Shown here: positions 52,011 through 60,843 of the stretch, piece by piece | How positions within the stretch are numbered: the stretch's first letter is position 1 | Layout of the letters: every line of letters begins with the position of its first letter | Source: Mucilaginibacter sp. dw_454 | Lineage (GTDB): Bacteria; Bacteroidota; Bacteroidia; Sphingobacteriales; Sphingobacteriaceae | DNA length: 64,000 nucleotides | Direction: 5' to 3' | Assembly: GCF_018449775.1 (NCBI RefSeq) | Contig: NZ_JAAVVB010000001.1 | Span: forward strand, 682,001-746,000 | Notes under the pieces: model-generated | What the model was told of the DNA's origin: nothing | Databases searched by the model: none | The model's input: the letters and a program-made list of their open reading frames with translations, nothing else | Program-made: the position numbers and the translations under genes

Positions 52011-53312
52011 ATGATAAAAGAAGCGCTTGGTAAGTTAAAAATAACGGCATTAAACGAGATGCAGAATGCTGCTCTTGCTGCCGACGCTAAGCGTGATTTG
52101 ATCTTATTATCCCCAACCGGCTCGGGCAAAACACTGGGCTTTTTACTCCCTGTTCTAAAATCAATCCATGCTGACACTAACCAGGTGCAGGTGTTGATAT
52201 TGGTGCCATCCCGCGAATTAGCCTTACAGATAGAACAAGTTTTTAAAGCAATGAGCACAGGTTTTAAAGTAAACTGCTGCTATGGTGGGCATTCAACCAA
52301 AATTGAAAAGAATAACCTATCGCAACCACCAGCGGTACTGATTGGCACGCCGGGACGGATAGCCTATCACGTACGCAACGAAAGTTTTAGTACAGAAGCT
52401 GTCCATACATTAGTGTTGGACGAATTTGATAAGGCTCTGGAATTTGGCTTTCAGGACGATATGGCCATGATTATTGGCCAATTGGCTCATTTGGGCAGGC
52501 GTATATTAACATCGGCCACAAAAATGGATGAGATACCGGCTTTTACCGGCGTTCATAATGCTGTACAGATTGATTTTTTGCGCGACAAAGTTACTGCGCC
52601 AGATATCAGCATTAAAGCCATTAAAACTGCTGCGACAGATAAGTTGGAAGCACTGCTTGCGCTGGTTTGTAAAATAGGGAACCACTCTACACTAGTATTC
52701 TGTAATCATCGTGAAGCTGTAGAACGCATCAGTGATCTGTTGTGGAACCATGGTATAGCCAACGGCCTTTATCACGGCGGCATGGAGCAGGAGGATAGAG
52801 AGCGGGCTTTGATAAAATTCAGAAACGGTAGTTATCGGTTATTGATTACGACTGACCTAGCATCGCGGGGATTGGATATCCCTGAGGTTGAATATATCGT
52901 TCATTATCAGTTACCACCCACCGAAGAAGCTTTTACTCATCGTAATGGCCGCACTGCGCGCATGCACGCCAAGGGCACCGCTTATTTAGTGTTGGCTGAT
53001 GATGAGTTGCCAAAATATTTAAAGAAAGCGCCGGAGTTGGAAGAATTGCCTGCAAAATTATCATTGCCGCAGGCTACCTCATGGTTAACTTTGTACATAG
53101 CTGCCGGCAAAAAAGACAAGGTTAATAAAGTAGATATTGTTGGCCTATTGATGAAGAAAGGCGAGCTGGCTAAAGAAGATGTAGGTTTAATAGAAGTGTT
53201 GGATAAAACCTCGTATGTTGCTGTTAAACGTAACCAGATTGAAAAACTGCTACAACGGCTTAAAAACGAAAAGATAAAGAATAAAAAAGTTAAGATTGAA
53301 ATATCTGAATAA
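52011..53312 (+). CDS. DEAD/DEAH-box RNA helicase with DEFD motif
   Basis: A 433-residue helicase. Motifs: Q-like LNEMQNAALAA, motif I SPTGSGKTLGF, Ia VPSRELALQ, Ib GTPGRI, motif II DEFD (a variant of DEAD), motif III SAT, motif IV LVFCNHREAVERI, motif V TTDLASRGLDIPEV and motif VI HRNGRTAR. The C-terminal region (about 335-433) is basic (ERLKNEKIKNKKVK-like ending) and includes a DbpA/GUCT-like segment. It should unwind RNA in ribosome assembly or decay. The DUF1456 gene follows 6 bases later. Confidence 0.94.
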   Translation: MIKEALGKLKITALNEMQNAALAADAKRDLILLSPTGSGKTLGFLLPVLKSIHADTNQVQVLILVPSRELALQIEQVFKAMSTGFKVNCCYGGHSTKIEKNNLSQPPAVLIGTPGRIAYHVRNESFSTEAVHTLVLDEFDKALEFGFQDDMAMIIGQLAHLGRRILTSATKMDEIPAFTGVHNAVQIDFLRDKVTAPDISIKAIKTAATDKLEALLALVCKIGNHSTLVFCNHREAVERISDLLWNHGIANGLYHGGMEQEDRERALIKFRNGSYRLLITTDLASRGLDIPEVEYIVHYQLPPTEEAFTHRNGRTARMHAKGTAYLVLADDELPKYLKKAPELEELPAKLSLPQATSWLTLYIAAGKKDKVNKVDIVGLLMKKGELAKEDVGLIEVLDKTSYVAVKRNQIEKLLQRLKNEKIKNKKVKIEISE

Positions 53313-53318
53313 TAGCAT

Positions 53319-53567
53319 ATGAGCAATAACGATATAATGAAAAAGCTAAGGGTAGCCATGAAGTTTACCGACGACGATATTGTAAAAGTGTTAGAATTGG
53401 CAAACTTTCGCATTACCAAAACAGAGTTGGGGGCGATATTCAGGGCCGAAGATCACCCTAACTTTAAGCCTTGCGGCGACCAGATATTGCGTAACTTTTT
53501 AAACGGATTAATCATTCATCAACGCGGCCCACGCCCACCGAAAGCGTCAGATACCCCAAAATCCTAA
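53319..53567 (+). CDS. DUF1456-family protein, half-length
   Basis: An 82-residue protein with one DUF1456 unit: IMKKLRVAMKFTDDDIVKVL, then the RITKTELGAIFRAEDHPNF helix and CGDQILRNFLNGLIIHQRG. The usual family member (E. coli YehS) has about 156 residues with two such units, so this one is half-length. It is co-transcribed with the RNA helicase. Its 3' end overlaps the convergent CAP-domain gene by 4 bases. Molecular function unknown. Confidence 0.83.
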   Translation: MSNNDIMKKLRVAMKFTDDDIVKVLELANFRITKTELGAIFRAEDHPNFKPCGDQILRNFLNGLIIHQRGPRPPKASDTPKS

Positions 53568-54136
53568 CGAGGAACTTCCCGCGTTGAGCTGTGCATAATT
53601 TTGGCTTTGCCGCTTTTGATCATTTGCTTCATGGCTGCCGAAAATTCTGTACGGCCACCAAAATCCTGTACCCAATAAAGATTCATTACCCATATACCAA
53701 CTTCTTTAAAATCGGGATTCATTAAGTTGCGGCAGTGCCCCTCGCTGTGAAACCAGCCGTCTGTAACCTGTTCTATGCTAGTCTGCCCCTGAGCTATGTT
53801 TTCGCCTACGGTAAAGCTTTGATAGCCGTCGTGCTTATAACCTGCATCCTCGGCACGATTCATGGCATCGTGGCCGTTTTTACTGATGTGGCTAAAGTAT
53901 TTTTCAGAAGCCATGTCTTTAGCATGTGCTTTTGCTGCTTTCTCTAAGTCGTCATTCCACACTAATGGTGGGGCAGGAGGCATATGGGTACTGCCGCAGT
54001 CGCAACCTACTGCACGGGTTCTATTAATTAATTCCAAAAACTTTTTTTTGAATTTATCGCTACCCAGCGATTGCGCATATGTGTTTGAAATGTGCAACGT
54101 TAAGAAAAGCCCACACAAAAAAATCAGATACTTCAT
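53564..54136 (-). CDS. Secreted CAP-domain (SCP-like) protein
   Basis: A 190-residue exported protein: signal peptide MKYLIFLCGLFLTLHISNTY followed by a CAP domain. Markers are the first-helix NRTRAVGCDCGS, LVWNDDLEKAAKAHAKDMAS, the histidine-bearing KYFSHISKNGHDAMNRAEDA, VGENIAQGQTS and GHCRNLMNPDFKEVGI. The conserved His and Glu residues of the CAP cavity (SHISKNG, GENIAQ, GHCRN) are present. CAP proteins bind lipids or peptides; the function here is unknown. It converges with DUF1456. Confidence 0.9.
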   Translation of the reverse strand: MKYLIFLCGLFLTLHISNTYAQSLGSDKFKKKFLELINRTRAVGCDCGSTHMPPAPPLVWNDDLEKAAKAHAKDMASEKYFSHISKNGHDAMNRAEDAGYKHDGYQSFTVGENIAQGQTSIEQVTDGWFHSEGHCRNLMNPDFKEVGIWVMNLYWVQDFGGRTEFSAAMKQMIKSGKAKIMHSSTREVPR

Positions 54137-54175
54137 TCTTGATAAATATGAATACTTAACGATGGGAACGCGGGT

Positions 54176-55032
54176 TTATTTTTTTCGTTTCTTTCGCTTT
54201 TTGCGTAAGCGGTAAAAGATGGCAAATAAACTGATAAGTCCAATGGCAATAACCAGAACTATAACGAGGCTATTCTCCTGGTATAGTTTAGTTTGGTAGC
54301 TTTCCTGCTGACGGTAGATACTTTTTTTTTGACTTGCAAAGTATCTTGAGCTTTGGCCAGTAAACGTTGCTCGCCTTTTAGCAGGCTGTCATTAATGAAG
54401 TCGCGCCGTTTGGCAGCGATGTCTGCCTTACTATAATTTTTTAAATGCGTATACAATAAAACATAGCCATCCTGCACCTTTGACTCATCTTTAGCGTAAT
54501 GGTTTTCTTTGGATAGGGTCAAGGCTTCATTCAAATCGCGCATAGCTAAAGTATAGTCTTTAATCTCCATTTTGATATTAGCCAATACCAGCAACGATGC
54601 CATGATATTTGGAACATCTTTTTTTGCCCTTGATAAGGTGTTAGACTGCAATATAAACCATTTAGCCTGTGGATATTTACGTTGCGAACGATAAACCCGT
54701 GCCAACGCATCAAAAGAGGTACGTAGGCCAATGGTATCATTCATACCCGAATATAAATGCAATGCCTGATAAGTATAAGTTAATGCCTGTGCCTGGTAAG
54801 CTTTTTTAGTTTTGCTATCCAGGTTATCGTAATTTAAATATTGTGCGGCTAGTTGGGTATAAATGGCTGATTTAACCGTGTCGGAAGTAGTGATTTGAAG
54901 AAGCTGTTTTAAAGTATCGATATTGGTAGTCATTGGCATAGGCTGGCGCGACGCACTGTCGGCAGGCAAGCTCAAGGCAAATGATTTTAATCCAAATAAT
55001 AAGGTGATGACAAGTATAGTAAGTCTCTTCAT
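54176..55032 (-). pseudogene. TPR membrane protein with -1 frame break at a run of nine A
   Basis: The zero frame runs from the ATG at 55032 through tetratricopeptide repeats (such as ALARVYRSQRKYPQAKWFI and RDLNEALTLSKEN) and stops at 54259 (257 residues) without a membrane anchor. At 54322-54330 lies a run of nine A on the coding strand. A -1 shift there gives YRQQESYQTKLYQENS, a membrane helix LVIVLVIAIGLISLFAIF and the basic tail RLRKKRKKRKK, stopping at TAA 54176-54178 (about 285 residues). The helix plus basic tail is normal for TPR signalling proteins of this phylum. The break could be a real indel, programmed -1 frameshifting, phase variation or a sequencing error. Confidence 0.7.
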
Positions 55033-55196
55033 ATAATACCGCTTTACACAGCCTGTCAATCTAAATGCAAATAGTATGCCCGGTTAGCTAACTAATTGTA
55101 TTTAAGGAAGATGTTATTGTGAAAGGGAACTAAATGTAGGGTAAATTATTTTAATATAAAAATATTAGTACAGAAAACTATACAGTTGTCTTTTTA

Positions 55197-56135
55197 TTAA
55201 CGAATGAAAGCTTCGTAACTGTCCAGAAACCGGGTTAACACAGGTACTTTAAAAAAGAGAAAATTACAGAAGTTAATACCAATAATAGCCGTAGTGATGC
55301 CGGCTAAAACATCTAAAACATAATGGTGGCTGGTGTAGATAGCCGTTAACCAAATTCCAACCATAACGGTTATCAAAACTATCTTCATTGGCCCTACATG
55401 GTTTTTGAACGCGTAGTAAACCACAATGATAGGATAGGCCGAGTGCAAAGACGGCATAGCTGCGAAAACGTTTGAGCCTTTTTGGTAGATAGATTGAAAG
55501 ATATGTACGTTGAAGAATTGATCAAACCTGGCCAGGCCGCCGGTATTGCCCGGAGTGTTGGGAATAAAGGTAAATCCATGTTCCTGAATGTACCATGGTG
55601 GTGCGGCCGGGAAGGTGTAATAAACCACAAAGCCCAACAAATTCACCACAAAAAACGTCATGGCAAATAGCAAAAACTCACGACGTTTTTTAAAGAAAAG
55701 ATAAGTGGCAAAACCGAGCGGAACCGGGATCCAGCAAAGGTAGAACAGGCCGCCAATGATGTCGAGTGTGTGGGTTGAATTAGCTTTCCAGTATTCATTG
55801 GGTGTAAGTAATTGGCCTTTAAAATGAATGCCAAACAGATGCTTTTCCGTATTGTACAAGTCGGCTATGTGTATAGCACTGAATTTGTAATTTGGGAAAG
55901 CCTTCATATAATCAAAAAGGATCCAATAGACAATGAAAATGCTGAAACCCAGTATAAATTTACGAGTAATGGTAGACGCGTAGAATAGCGTATTGAATAT
56001 GATAACCAATACTACCTGGTCTGACTTAAAACCTACCACCCATGTAGACAGCAGCAGATAAGCTATAGAAAGAATTGTAACCGTTAAAATTGATTTGGCA
56101 TTAACTACCGGGCCTTTAGCGACAGCACCATTCAT
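55197..56135 (-). CDS. PAP2/Aur1-like inositol phosphorylceramide synthase candidate
   Basis: A 312-residue integral membrane protein of the PAP2 superfamily. The catalytic signatures MPSLHSAYP (residues 227-235) and SHHYVLDV (269-276) give the two active-site histidines and the aspartate. The YTFPAAPPW segment (about 173-181) is common to yeast Aur1 and bacterial IPC synthases. It would transfer phosphoinositol from a phosphatidylinositol-type donor to ceramide. It is the last gene of a minus-strand row with a fatty-acid hydroxylase 2 bases upstream, then DUF4833 and a CDP-alcohol transferase. The substrate is inferred from this context; a plain lipid phosphatase is the alternative. Confidence 0.85.
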   Translation of the reverse strand: MNGAVAKGPVVNAKSILTVTILSIAYLLLSTWVVGFKSDQVVLVIIFNTLFYASTITRKFILGFSIFIVYWILFDYMKAFPNYKFSAIHIADLYNTEKHLFGIHFKGQLLTPNEYWKANSTHTLDIIGGLFYLCWIPVPLGFATYLFFKKRREFLLFAMTFFVVNLLGFVVYYTFPAAPPWYIQEHGFTFIPNTPGNTGGLARFDQFFNVHIFQSIYQKGSNVFAAMPSLHSAYPIIVVYYAFKNHVGPMKIVLITVMVGIWLTAIYTSHHYVLDVLAGITTAIIGINFCNFLFFKVPVLTRFLDSYEAFIR

Positions 56136-56137
56136 TT

Positions 56138-56758
56138 TTATTTTTTTATAAAATCTGAACGGAAAATCTTATCCCACAGGGGCGAGGTTACACCATATCC
56201 TTTTTCGGGGGTTTGATAGTGGTGCAGCATGTGGTGCTGTTTTATTTTTTTCCAGATGTTACCCTTAAAATTAAAGTGGTGGATAGCATAGTGAGAAATA
56301 TCATAAAACAGGTATCCCAAAATAAATCCCGGGAAGAAACCAAAGACATAGTTGGCTGGCAATATTGCATTCCACAAAAAGTAAAACGCTGTAGCCAACG
56401 GGATGCTTACCGATGGGGGTAACACTAAACGTTTAGCATCGCTCGGGTAATCATGGTGTACGCCGTGAAAAATAAAATGCAGACGTAAGCCAATTTTATT
56501 TTTCGGTACATAATGGAATACAAAACGGTGCATAATGTACTCAACAAACGTCCACACAAAAAGGCCGATAAAAAAGTATTCGATATAAACCAGTATACCT
56601 ATTTGCTTTACAAATAGCGCAATGTAGGTACTGACTAAAATTACCGGTACAAAAATAAATACCGGCACCAGAAAGTGAACTTTTGATAAAGCCTCCAACA
56701 AGTCGTTTTTAAACATTCTTGTTGATTCTTGTGAATTTGATATAAAATTTTTTGCCAT
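56138..56758 (-). CDS. FA2H/Scs7-like fatty-acid (ceramide) hydroxylase
   Basis: A 206-residue diiron membrane hydroxylase of the sterol-desaturase/fatty-acid-hydroxylase superfamily. The histidine clusters are HRFVFH (77-82), HGVHHD (98-103), HYAIHH (156-161) and HHMLHH (175-180), with the DYPSDAKRLVLPP segment typical of the FA2H/Scs7 branch. Four hydrophobic segments surround them. Yeast Scs7 and mammalian FA2H hydroxylate the alpha carbon of ceramide fatty acids. The start overlaps nothing; it ends 2 bases before the Aur1-like gene, so both are in one operon. It lacks the cytochrome b5 domain of the eukaryotic enzymes, so an external electron donor is needed. Confidence 0.88.
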   Translation of the reverse strand: MAKNFISNSQESTRMFKNDLLEALSKVHFLVPVFIFVPVILVSTYIALFVKQIGILVYIEYFFIGLFVWTFVEYIMHRFVFHYVPKNKIGLRLHFIFHGVHHDYPSDAKRLVLPPSVSIPLATAFYFLWNAILPANYVFGFFPGFILGYLFYDISHYAIHHFNFKGNIWKKIKQHHMLHHYQTPEKGYGVTSPLWDKIFRSDFIKK

Positions 56759-56766
56759 GGTTATTG

Positions 56767-57333
56767 TCAGGGTTTAAAACGTTCTATGATTTCTCTGCCT
56801 GTGTTTGGATCGGTCCCCCTAAACTCAACATAAACAATATTAGGCACCCAAAAAGAGCCGCCCTCTATTTTTGCAAATATACGATTAACCATCATTTGCT
56901 TCTGTGCAAGTGTTGCGAAGATATGATATTTTCCGTCGTTTGCTTTCATCAACAGCATCTGAAATTTTTTGTATGATACAAATCTGACATCATACTGATC
57001 ATTACTCAACTTTTTTATCGTCAGTCCGTATGCGAATTTACGCTGTATATAATTCAGGTCTTCTTTCTCTCCTTTGTTTGCATAACGTATCCAATAGGCG
57101 TGGATAGGCTCATCTTCATCAAGGCGCCCGTTTGGTGCATTCAATTCGTAAATTATTGTATTGGCGTTGGGCAGGCGCTGCAAATAAAATAAGCGTTGAA
57201 TGTTTTCTGCCGGGGCCGCAAATTTGTTTTCGTCTATATAAGGTGGCGGCAAGATCTGTTGCGCCCTCGACTGATTGATTTGTAGAAAAGAACAAACGGT
57301 AGTAAACAGTAGTATAATAGATAATCTCATCAA
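56767..57333 (-). CDS. DUF4833-like secreted protein
   Basis: A 188-residue exported protein with a signal peptide (MMRLSIILLFTTVCSFLQIN) and one globular domain of beta strands: IYELNAPNGRLDEDEPIHAY, WIRYANKGEKEDLNYIQRKF and FVSYKKFQMLLMKANDGKY. It resembles DUF4833 proteins. It has no known catalytic motif that I can assign. It is packed between the CDP-alcohol transferase gene (9 bases upstream) and the hydroxylase gene (8 bases downstream), so a role in transporting or modifying the lipid product in the periplasm is a reasonable guess. Confidence 0.8.
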   Translation of the reverse strand: MMRLSIILLFTTVCSFLQINQSRAQQILPPPYIDENKFAAPAENIQRLFYLQRLPNANTIIYELNAPNGRLDEDEPIHAYWIRYANKGEKEDLNYIQRKFAYGLTIKKLSNDQYDVRFVSYKKFQMLLMKANDGKYHIFATLAQKQMMVNRIFAKIEGGSFWVPNIVYVEFRGTDPNTGREIIERFKP

Positions 57334-57342
57334 TAGGCAACG

Positions 57343-58059
57343 TTAATTCTTCTCTTGCTTCTCCAATGCGGCTTTAGCGTCTGTTAATCTTTTAAATGCT
57401 GTGATATTGGTTAATAGCGCCAGCAAAGTAATAGGTATAGTGAAAATCGACATCGTCTCAAAAATATGATACTTAATACCCGGTACATATAACTTATAAT
57501 TGCCGCCAATATATAGCGAGCTCACGCCACAAATAATAGCACATAAGCCTATAGTAATTACCCGCTCGGGGCGTTGCATTAACCCGCCTTTAATTTCAAC
57601 ACCCAGACCTTCGGCGCGGGCACGTACATAGCTTACCATCATCGACCCAATTAAAGCAATGAAAGCGAAAATCGAACTCAAGAAATAATGTTGTGCTACC
57701 AGGTAATAGCAAATACCAAAGAACATAATCAATTCACTATATCTGTCTAAAACAGAATCATATAATGCACCGAAGGTTGATTTCATGTTACCTAAGCGCG
57801 CAACCTGCCCATCAAGCATGTCAAATAATCCTGCGAAAAGAATCAATCCGCCGGCCCAGCCTATGTAACTTAAATCGCCGCGATTGCCTTCTTCGCCGCC
57901 TATGACAAATATTACTGCCACACCAATGTTTAATACAAAGCCTATAGTAGTAACCGCGTTAGGGGTAAGGCCAAGTTTAATTAAAATTTTAACAAACGGG
58001 TCTATCACCTTGTAAATGCCAAGCTGAAGGTTTGTACGTAAGGAAGTTTGCTGTGCCAT
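57343..58059 (-). CDS. CDP-alcohol phosphotransferase (phosphatidylinositol-phosphate synthase candidate)
   Basis: A 238-residue integral membrane enzyme. The full CDP-alcohol phosphotransferase motif is present: D83-G84-x2-A87-R88-x8-G97-x3-D101-x3-D105, with D80 before it. It joins CDP-diacylglycerol to an alcohol. With inositol-phosphate synthase and a PgpA-type phosphatase in the same cluster, the acceptor is most likely inositol 3-phosphate, as in the Bacteroides inositol-lipid pathway. Phosphatidylglycerol-phosphate synthesis cannot be ruled out by sequence alone. The gene begins 21 bases behind the outer-membrane protein gene on the same strand. Confidence 0.86.
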   Translation of the reverse strand: MAQQTSLRTNLQLGIYKVIDPFVKILIKLGLTPNAVTTIGFVLNIGVAVIFVIGGEEGNRGDLSYIGWAGGLILFAGLFDMLDGQVARLGNMKSTFGALYDSVLDRYSELIMFFGICYYLVAQHYFLSSIFAFIALIGSMMVSYVRARAEGLGVEIKGGLMQRPERVITIGLCAIICGVSSLYIGGNYKLYVPGIKYHIFETMSIFTIPITLLALLTNITAFKRLTDAKAALEKQEKN

Positions 58060-58080
58060 TAATTATTGATATCCTTTTTG

Positions 58081-60639
58081 TTAAAAATCGAGTTTTACCC
58101 TTGCACGTACGCCAAACTTTGATACACCCGGGTTATCCAGGTAAGTAAAGCGCCTCACCAAATCTACGCGTAAAAATTTAAATATGTTTTCGACCCCAAC
58201 ACTACCTTCTACATAAGGGGTATTGCCTAAAGCATAGGTAATAGGCGAACCATCACTTCTTACCGGAAATTGGTACAGATCAGGATGTAACTTAGGGTTG
58301 TTATTATCGCTCAGTGAACCGTATATCGCTTTAAATGAAGCAACTTCGCGCCATTTTAGTTTTTGCAGCAATGGAATTTTATTAAAGAAGAAACCCATAA
58401 AGTGCTGATCTAGATTGATGGCTGCATACTTGTCGCTCACAAACTCCAAAAAGTTCATTAAGTTATATGAATACAGATCGTATGCGTAGGTTTGGTTTGC
58501 ATTAAAAATGGTAAGTAATGGGTAAGGTACCCGGCCAAATGTTTGACCACCTTCAATAAATCCATCCATATAACCAAATTGCGACAAATAAGTACGCCTG
58601 TCTACACGGGCATGTACAGTTTGGTAGTTGTAGCTACCGCCCACGATATTCTTAAAGTCCTGCGTATAATCAAAGCTAATTACCGGGTATTTGCTTGGAA
58701 TAGGTACGCGGTAAATTTTACCCTGGTAAAATTGCTCGTTAGGGGCATAGCGTAAGTTTAACGACGCTTCGGCGGTAGTCAGGTTGTTAATTCGCCCAAG
58801 GTTATTATCAAAATACAAAGACCCTGCAGGCGACTGTGTTAATTTCTTTAAACTCAGCGTGTATGAAAAATGATTTTCATATTCATGTACGTAATCAAAT
58901 TTGTATAGATCGTCATACAGATACTTATCGTTTTCACCTCGTTTAAAAGACAGTAAGAAGTTGTCTTCTTGTACAAACTGAAGATTAGCTCCCGGAATTT
59001 TAGTATCACGGTTAACGCTGGCCCGGATATAATTTTGCGGGAATTTGTAGATCGACTTGTCGTTAAGCGAATAAGTAGCACTTAAAAAGCCTTTCCATTT
59101 TTCATCCTTAAAGCCATAAGCTGCGTAAGTTTCAAAATAGTAGCGTTTACTTAGCTCGGGCGTGGTGCGTCCCCCTAACCTAAGTTTAAAGCCCTCAATT
59201 GGATTGAAACTATAGAATGAGTTTGATGGACCTAATTCAAACCAACCGAATGATTTATAACCGGCAAGTAACAAAGTAGCAATATCCAGCGTACGCTTAA
59301 ATGATTTCATGTGCGACAAGCTGTCGATATTTTTATAAACTTTTGCCTCTGCAGTGGTCAGGGTATCTAACCTGTTTTGTTGCCAGAATTGTTCAGGGCG
59401 ATGCGATACTTCGTTAGATATAGCATCGTCTTCCACACCTTTTTTATAAGCAGTATCTGCCCGCGGCTTATTAACAGCATAGTTTTTATATACCAACGTT
59501 CTGATCCCAAACAAGCCACTGTTTTTATTTTTGTTAACTCCAAAATCGGCCAAATTGGTACTCTTACTTAAATGATAGCGCCCATCAGGATTCTGCTCAA
59601 ACTCCAGGTCTATATTCATCGTCTTAACAAAGTTTAAGTTGATGTTTTTATTGATACCTAATTTGGCTTTTTGAACCGCATAATTGCCATCAAGTGTGAT
59701 ATAGATTTTACCTTCAAACAGCATATCTTCCAGGTTGCGTGGCGTAAAACTCAGTTCAACCAGTTTTTGGCCGCTATCAAGCGTAACCGTATCTGTTATA
59801 AAATATTTATAAAATGTTGGACCGCCATTTGCTATTGGGCTTAAAAAGTTGTTGGTCATAAGGTTGATACTATTTTCGTAAATATCAACCTTGGCATACA
59901 TATATTTAAAAAGTGCTGTTACACCTTCTTTGTCTATGGAGCCGCCATAGTCAACAGTACGCGTGCCTAAAACAACGCTTCTTTCTTTTTCTGGATTTTT
60001 GCGATAATAATACTGCGATAGTTTCTCGTCTAAATAAATAGGCAACAAAGATTTGCCGGGTACAGTTGTACTATCGCGATTTTGAAGAACAAAATTGTAT
60101 TTCTGTAAAAATTTTTTCTGAGCGATTTTTGCCGACAAGTTAGCAATCGAGAACATCATCTTGTCATACTCGCGATACTCAACATAATTGTAAGCTTCGG
60201 GTCTGTTCAGGTCGCGATGCGCAATAACCTGCCTGATCAATTCCACAGCCGGGTTGCCTTTGTTACGATAGCGTGGCTTTTTACCGGCTTTTACATCAAC
60301 CTCGGTAAGTTCGGTTTCGGCAGGTATTAACTTGATATTAACCACTTGCGACATGCCGGGCGTGATGTTGATAAACGCATCTTTGTAGCCCACAAAACTA
60401 GCCTTGATCTGTTTAACCGATTTGTCAGTAGAAATAGAAAAACGACCTTCGCTATTGGTTGGCCCTCCTATGGTAGTACCGGCAAACCCCACTGTAACGT
60501 AAGGCATTGTTTCATGAGTTTTTGACCCACCATCTGTTATCACACCGGTGACACGGGTAATTTGGGCAAATAATGAAGAGGTATATAATAACAAGAAAGC
60601 TAAAAATGAGAGCCTTCGGAATATAATTTTAGAATCCAT
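58081..60639 (-). CDS. Outer-membrane DUF5686/carboxypeptidase-regulatory-like protein
   Basis: An 852-residue secreted protein from the ATG at 60639 (an upstream ATG at 60645 adds two residues). A signal peptide is followed by a carboxypeptidase-D regulatory-like beta sandwich (about 25-115, ITRVTGVITDGGSKTHETMP) and a long DUF5686-like beta-rich region with a C-terminal beta-strand series ending FGVRARVKLDF, where the final aromatic residue is typical of outer-membrane barrels. It has no TonB plug domain. A promoter box TACCTTTG lies at 60764-60771. Its position at the head of the lipid operon suggests a link to outer-membrane lipid placement, which is a guess. Confidence 0.86.
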   Translation of the reverse strand: MDSKIIFRRLSFLAFLLLYTSSLFAQITRVTGVITDGGSKTHETMPYVTVGFAGTTIGGPTNSEGRFSISTDKSVKQIKASFVGYKDAFINITPGMSQVVNIKLIPAETELTEVDVKAGKKPRYRNKGNPAVELIRQVIAHRDLNRPEAYNYVEYREYDKMMFSIANLSAKIAQKKFLQKYNFVLQNRDSTTVPGKSLLPIYLDEKLSQYYYRKNPEKERSVVLGTRTVDYGGSIDKEGVTALFKYMYAKVDIYENSINLMTNNFLSPIANGGPTFYKYFITDTVTLDSGQKLVELSFTPRNLEDMLFEGKIYITLDGNYAVQKAKLGINKNINLNFVKTMNIDLEFEQNPDGRYHLSKSTNLADFGVNKNKNSGLFGIRTLVYKNYAVNKPRADTAYKKGVEDDAISNEVSHRPEQFWQQNRLDTLTTAEAKVYKNIDSLSHMKSFKRTLDIATLLLAGYKSFGWFELGPSNSFYSFNPIEGFKLRLGGRTTPELSKRYYFETYAAYGFKDEKWKGFLSATYSLNDKSIYKFPQNYIRASVNRDTKIPGANLQFVQEDNFLLSFKRGENDKYLYDDLYKFDYVHEYENHFSYTLSLKKLTQSPAGSLYFDNNLGRINNLTTAEASLNLRYAPNEQFYQGKIYRVPIPSKYPVISFDYTQDFKNIVGGSYNYQTVHARVDRRTYLSQFGYMDGFIEGGQTFGRVPYPLLTIFNANQTYAYDLYSYNLMNFLEFVSDKYAAINLDQHFMGFFFNKIPLLQKLKWREVASFKAIYGSLSDNNNPKLHPDLYQFPVRSDGSPITYALGNTPYVEGSVGVENIFKFLRVDLVRRFTYLDNPGVSKFGVRARVKLDF

Positions 60640-60763
60640 GTACATCTTTTATACAAACTCACTTTGCGGGCCGTTATTTTATTGTCACAGATTTTTTAAC
60701 AGGTTAAATTTTTGTTAAATAATCTTCAAAAAATAGCCCTAAATGTGGGTTTTTAAACGGCAG

Positions 60764-60771
60764 CAAAGGTA
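60764..60771 (-). promoter_or_regulatory. -7 promoter box of the outer-membrane protein/PIP synthase operon
   Basis: The minus strand reads TACCTTTG, an exact TAnnTTTG match, 124 bases upstream of the preferred ATG at 60639. A TTTG with a longer than usual spacing (about 25 bases) lies further upstream. It would drive the five genes from 60639 down to 55197. Confidence 0.5.
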
Positions 60772-60843
60772 AATAAATACAATAGACTTCTGTGGTCAAA
60801 AAGTCAAATAAGAGATTCAGTCGACAAAATTTAGCAGGTTTTA

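Noticed and set aside
52982..53419. 145-residue minus-strand ORF
   Set aside because: It spans the helicase 3' end in antisense and is rich in Ser/Leu/Phe, as expected for a shadow frame.
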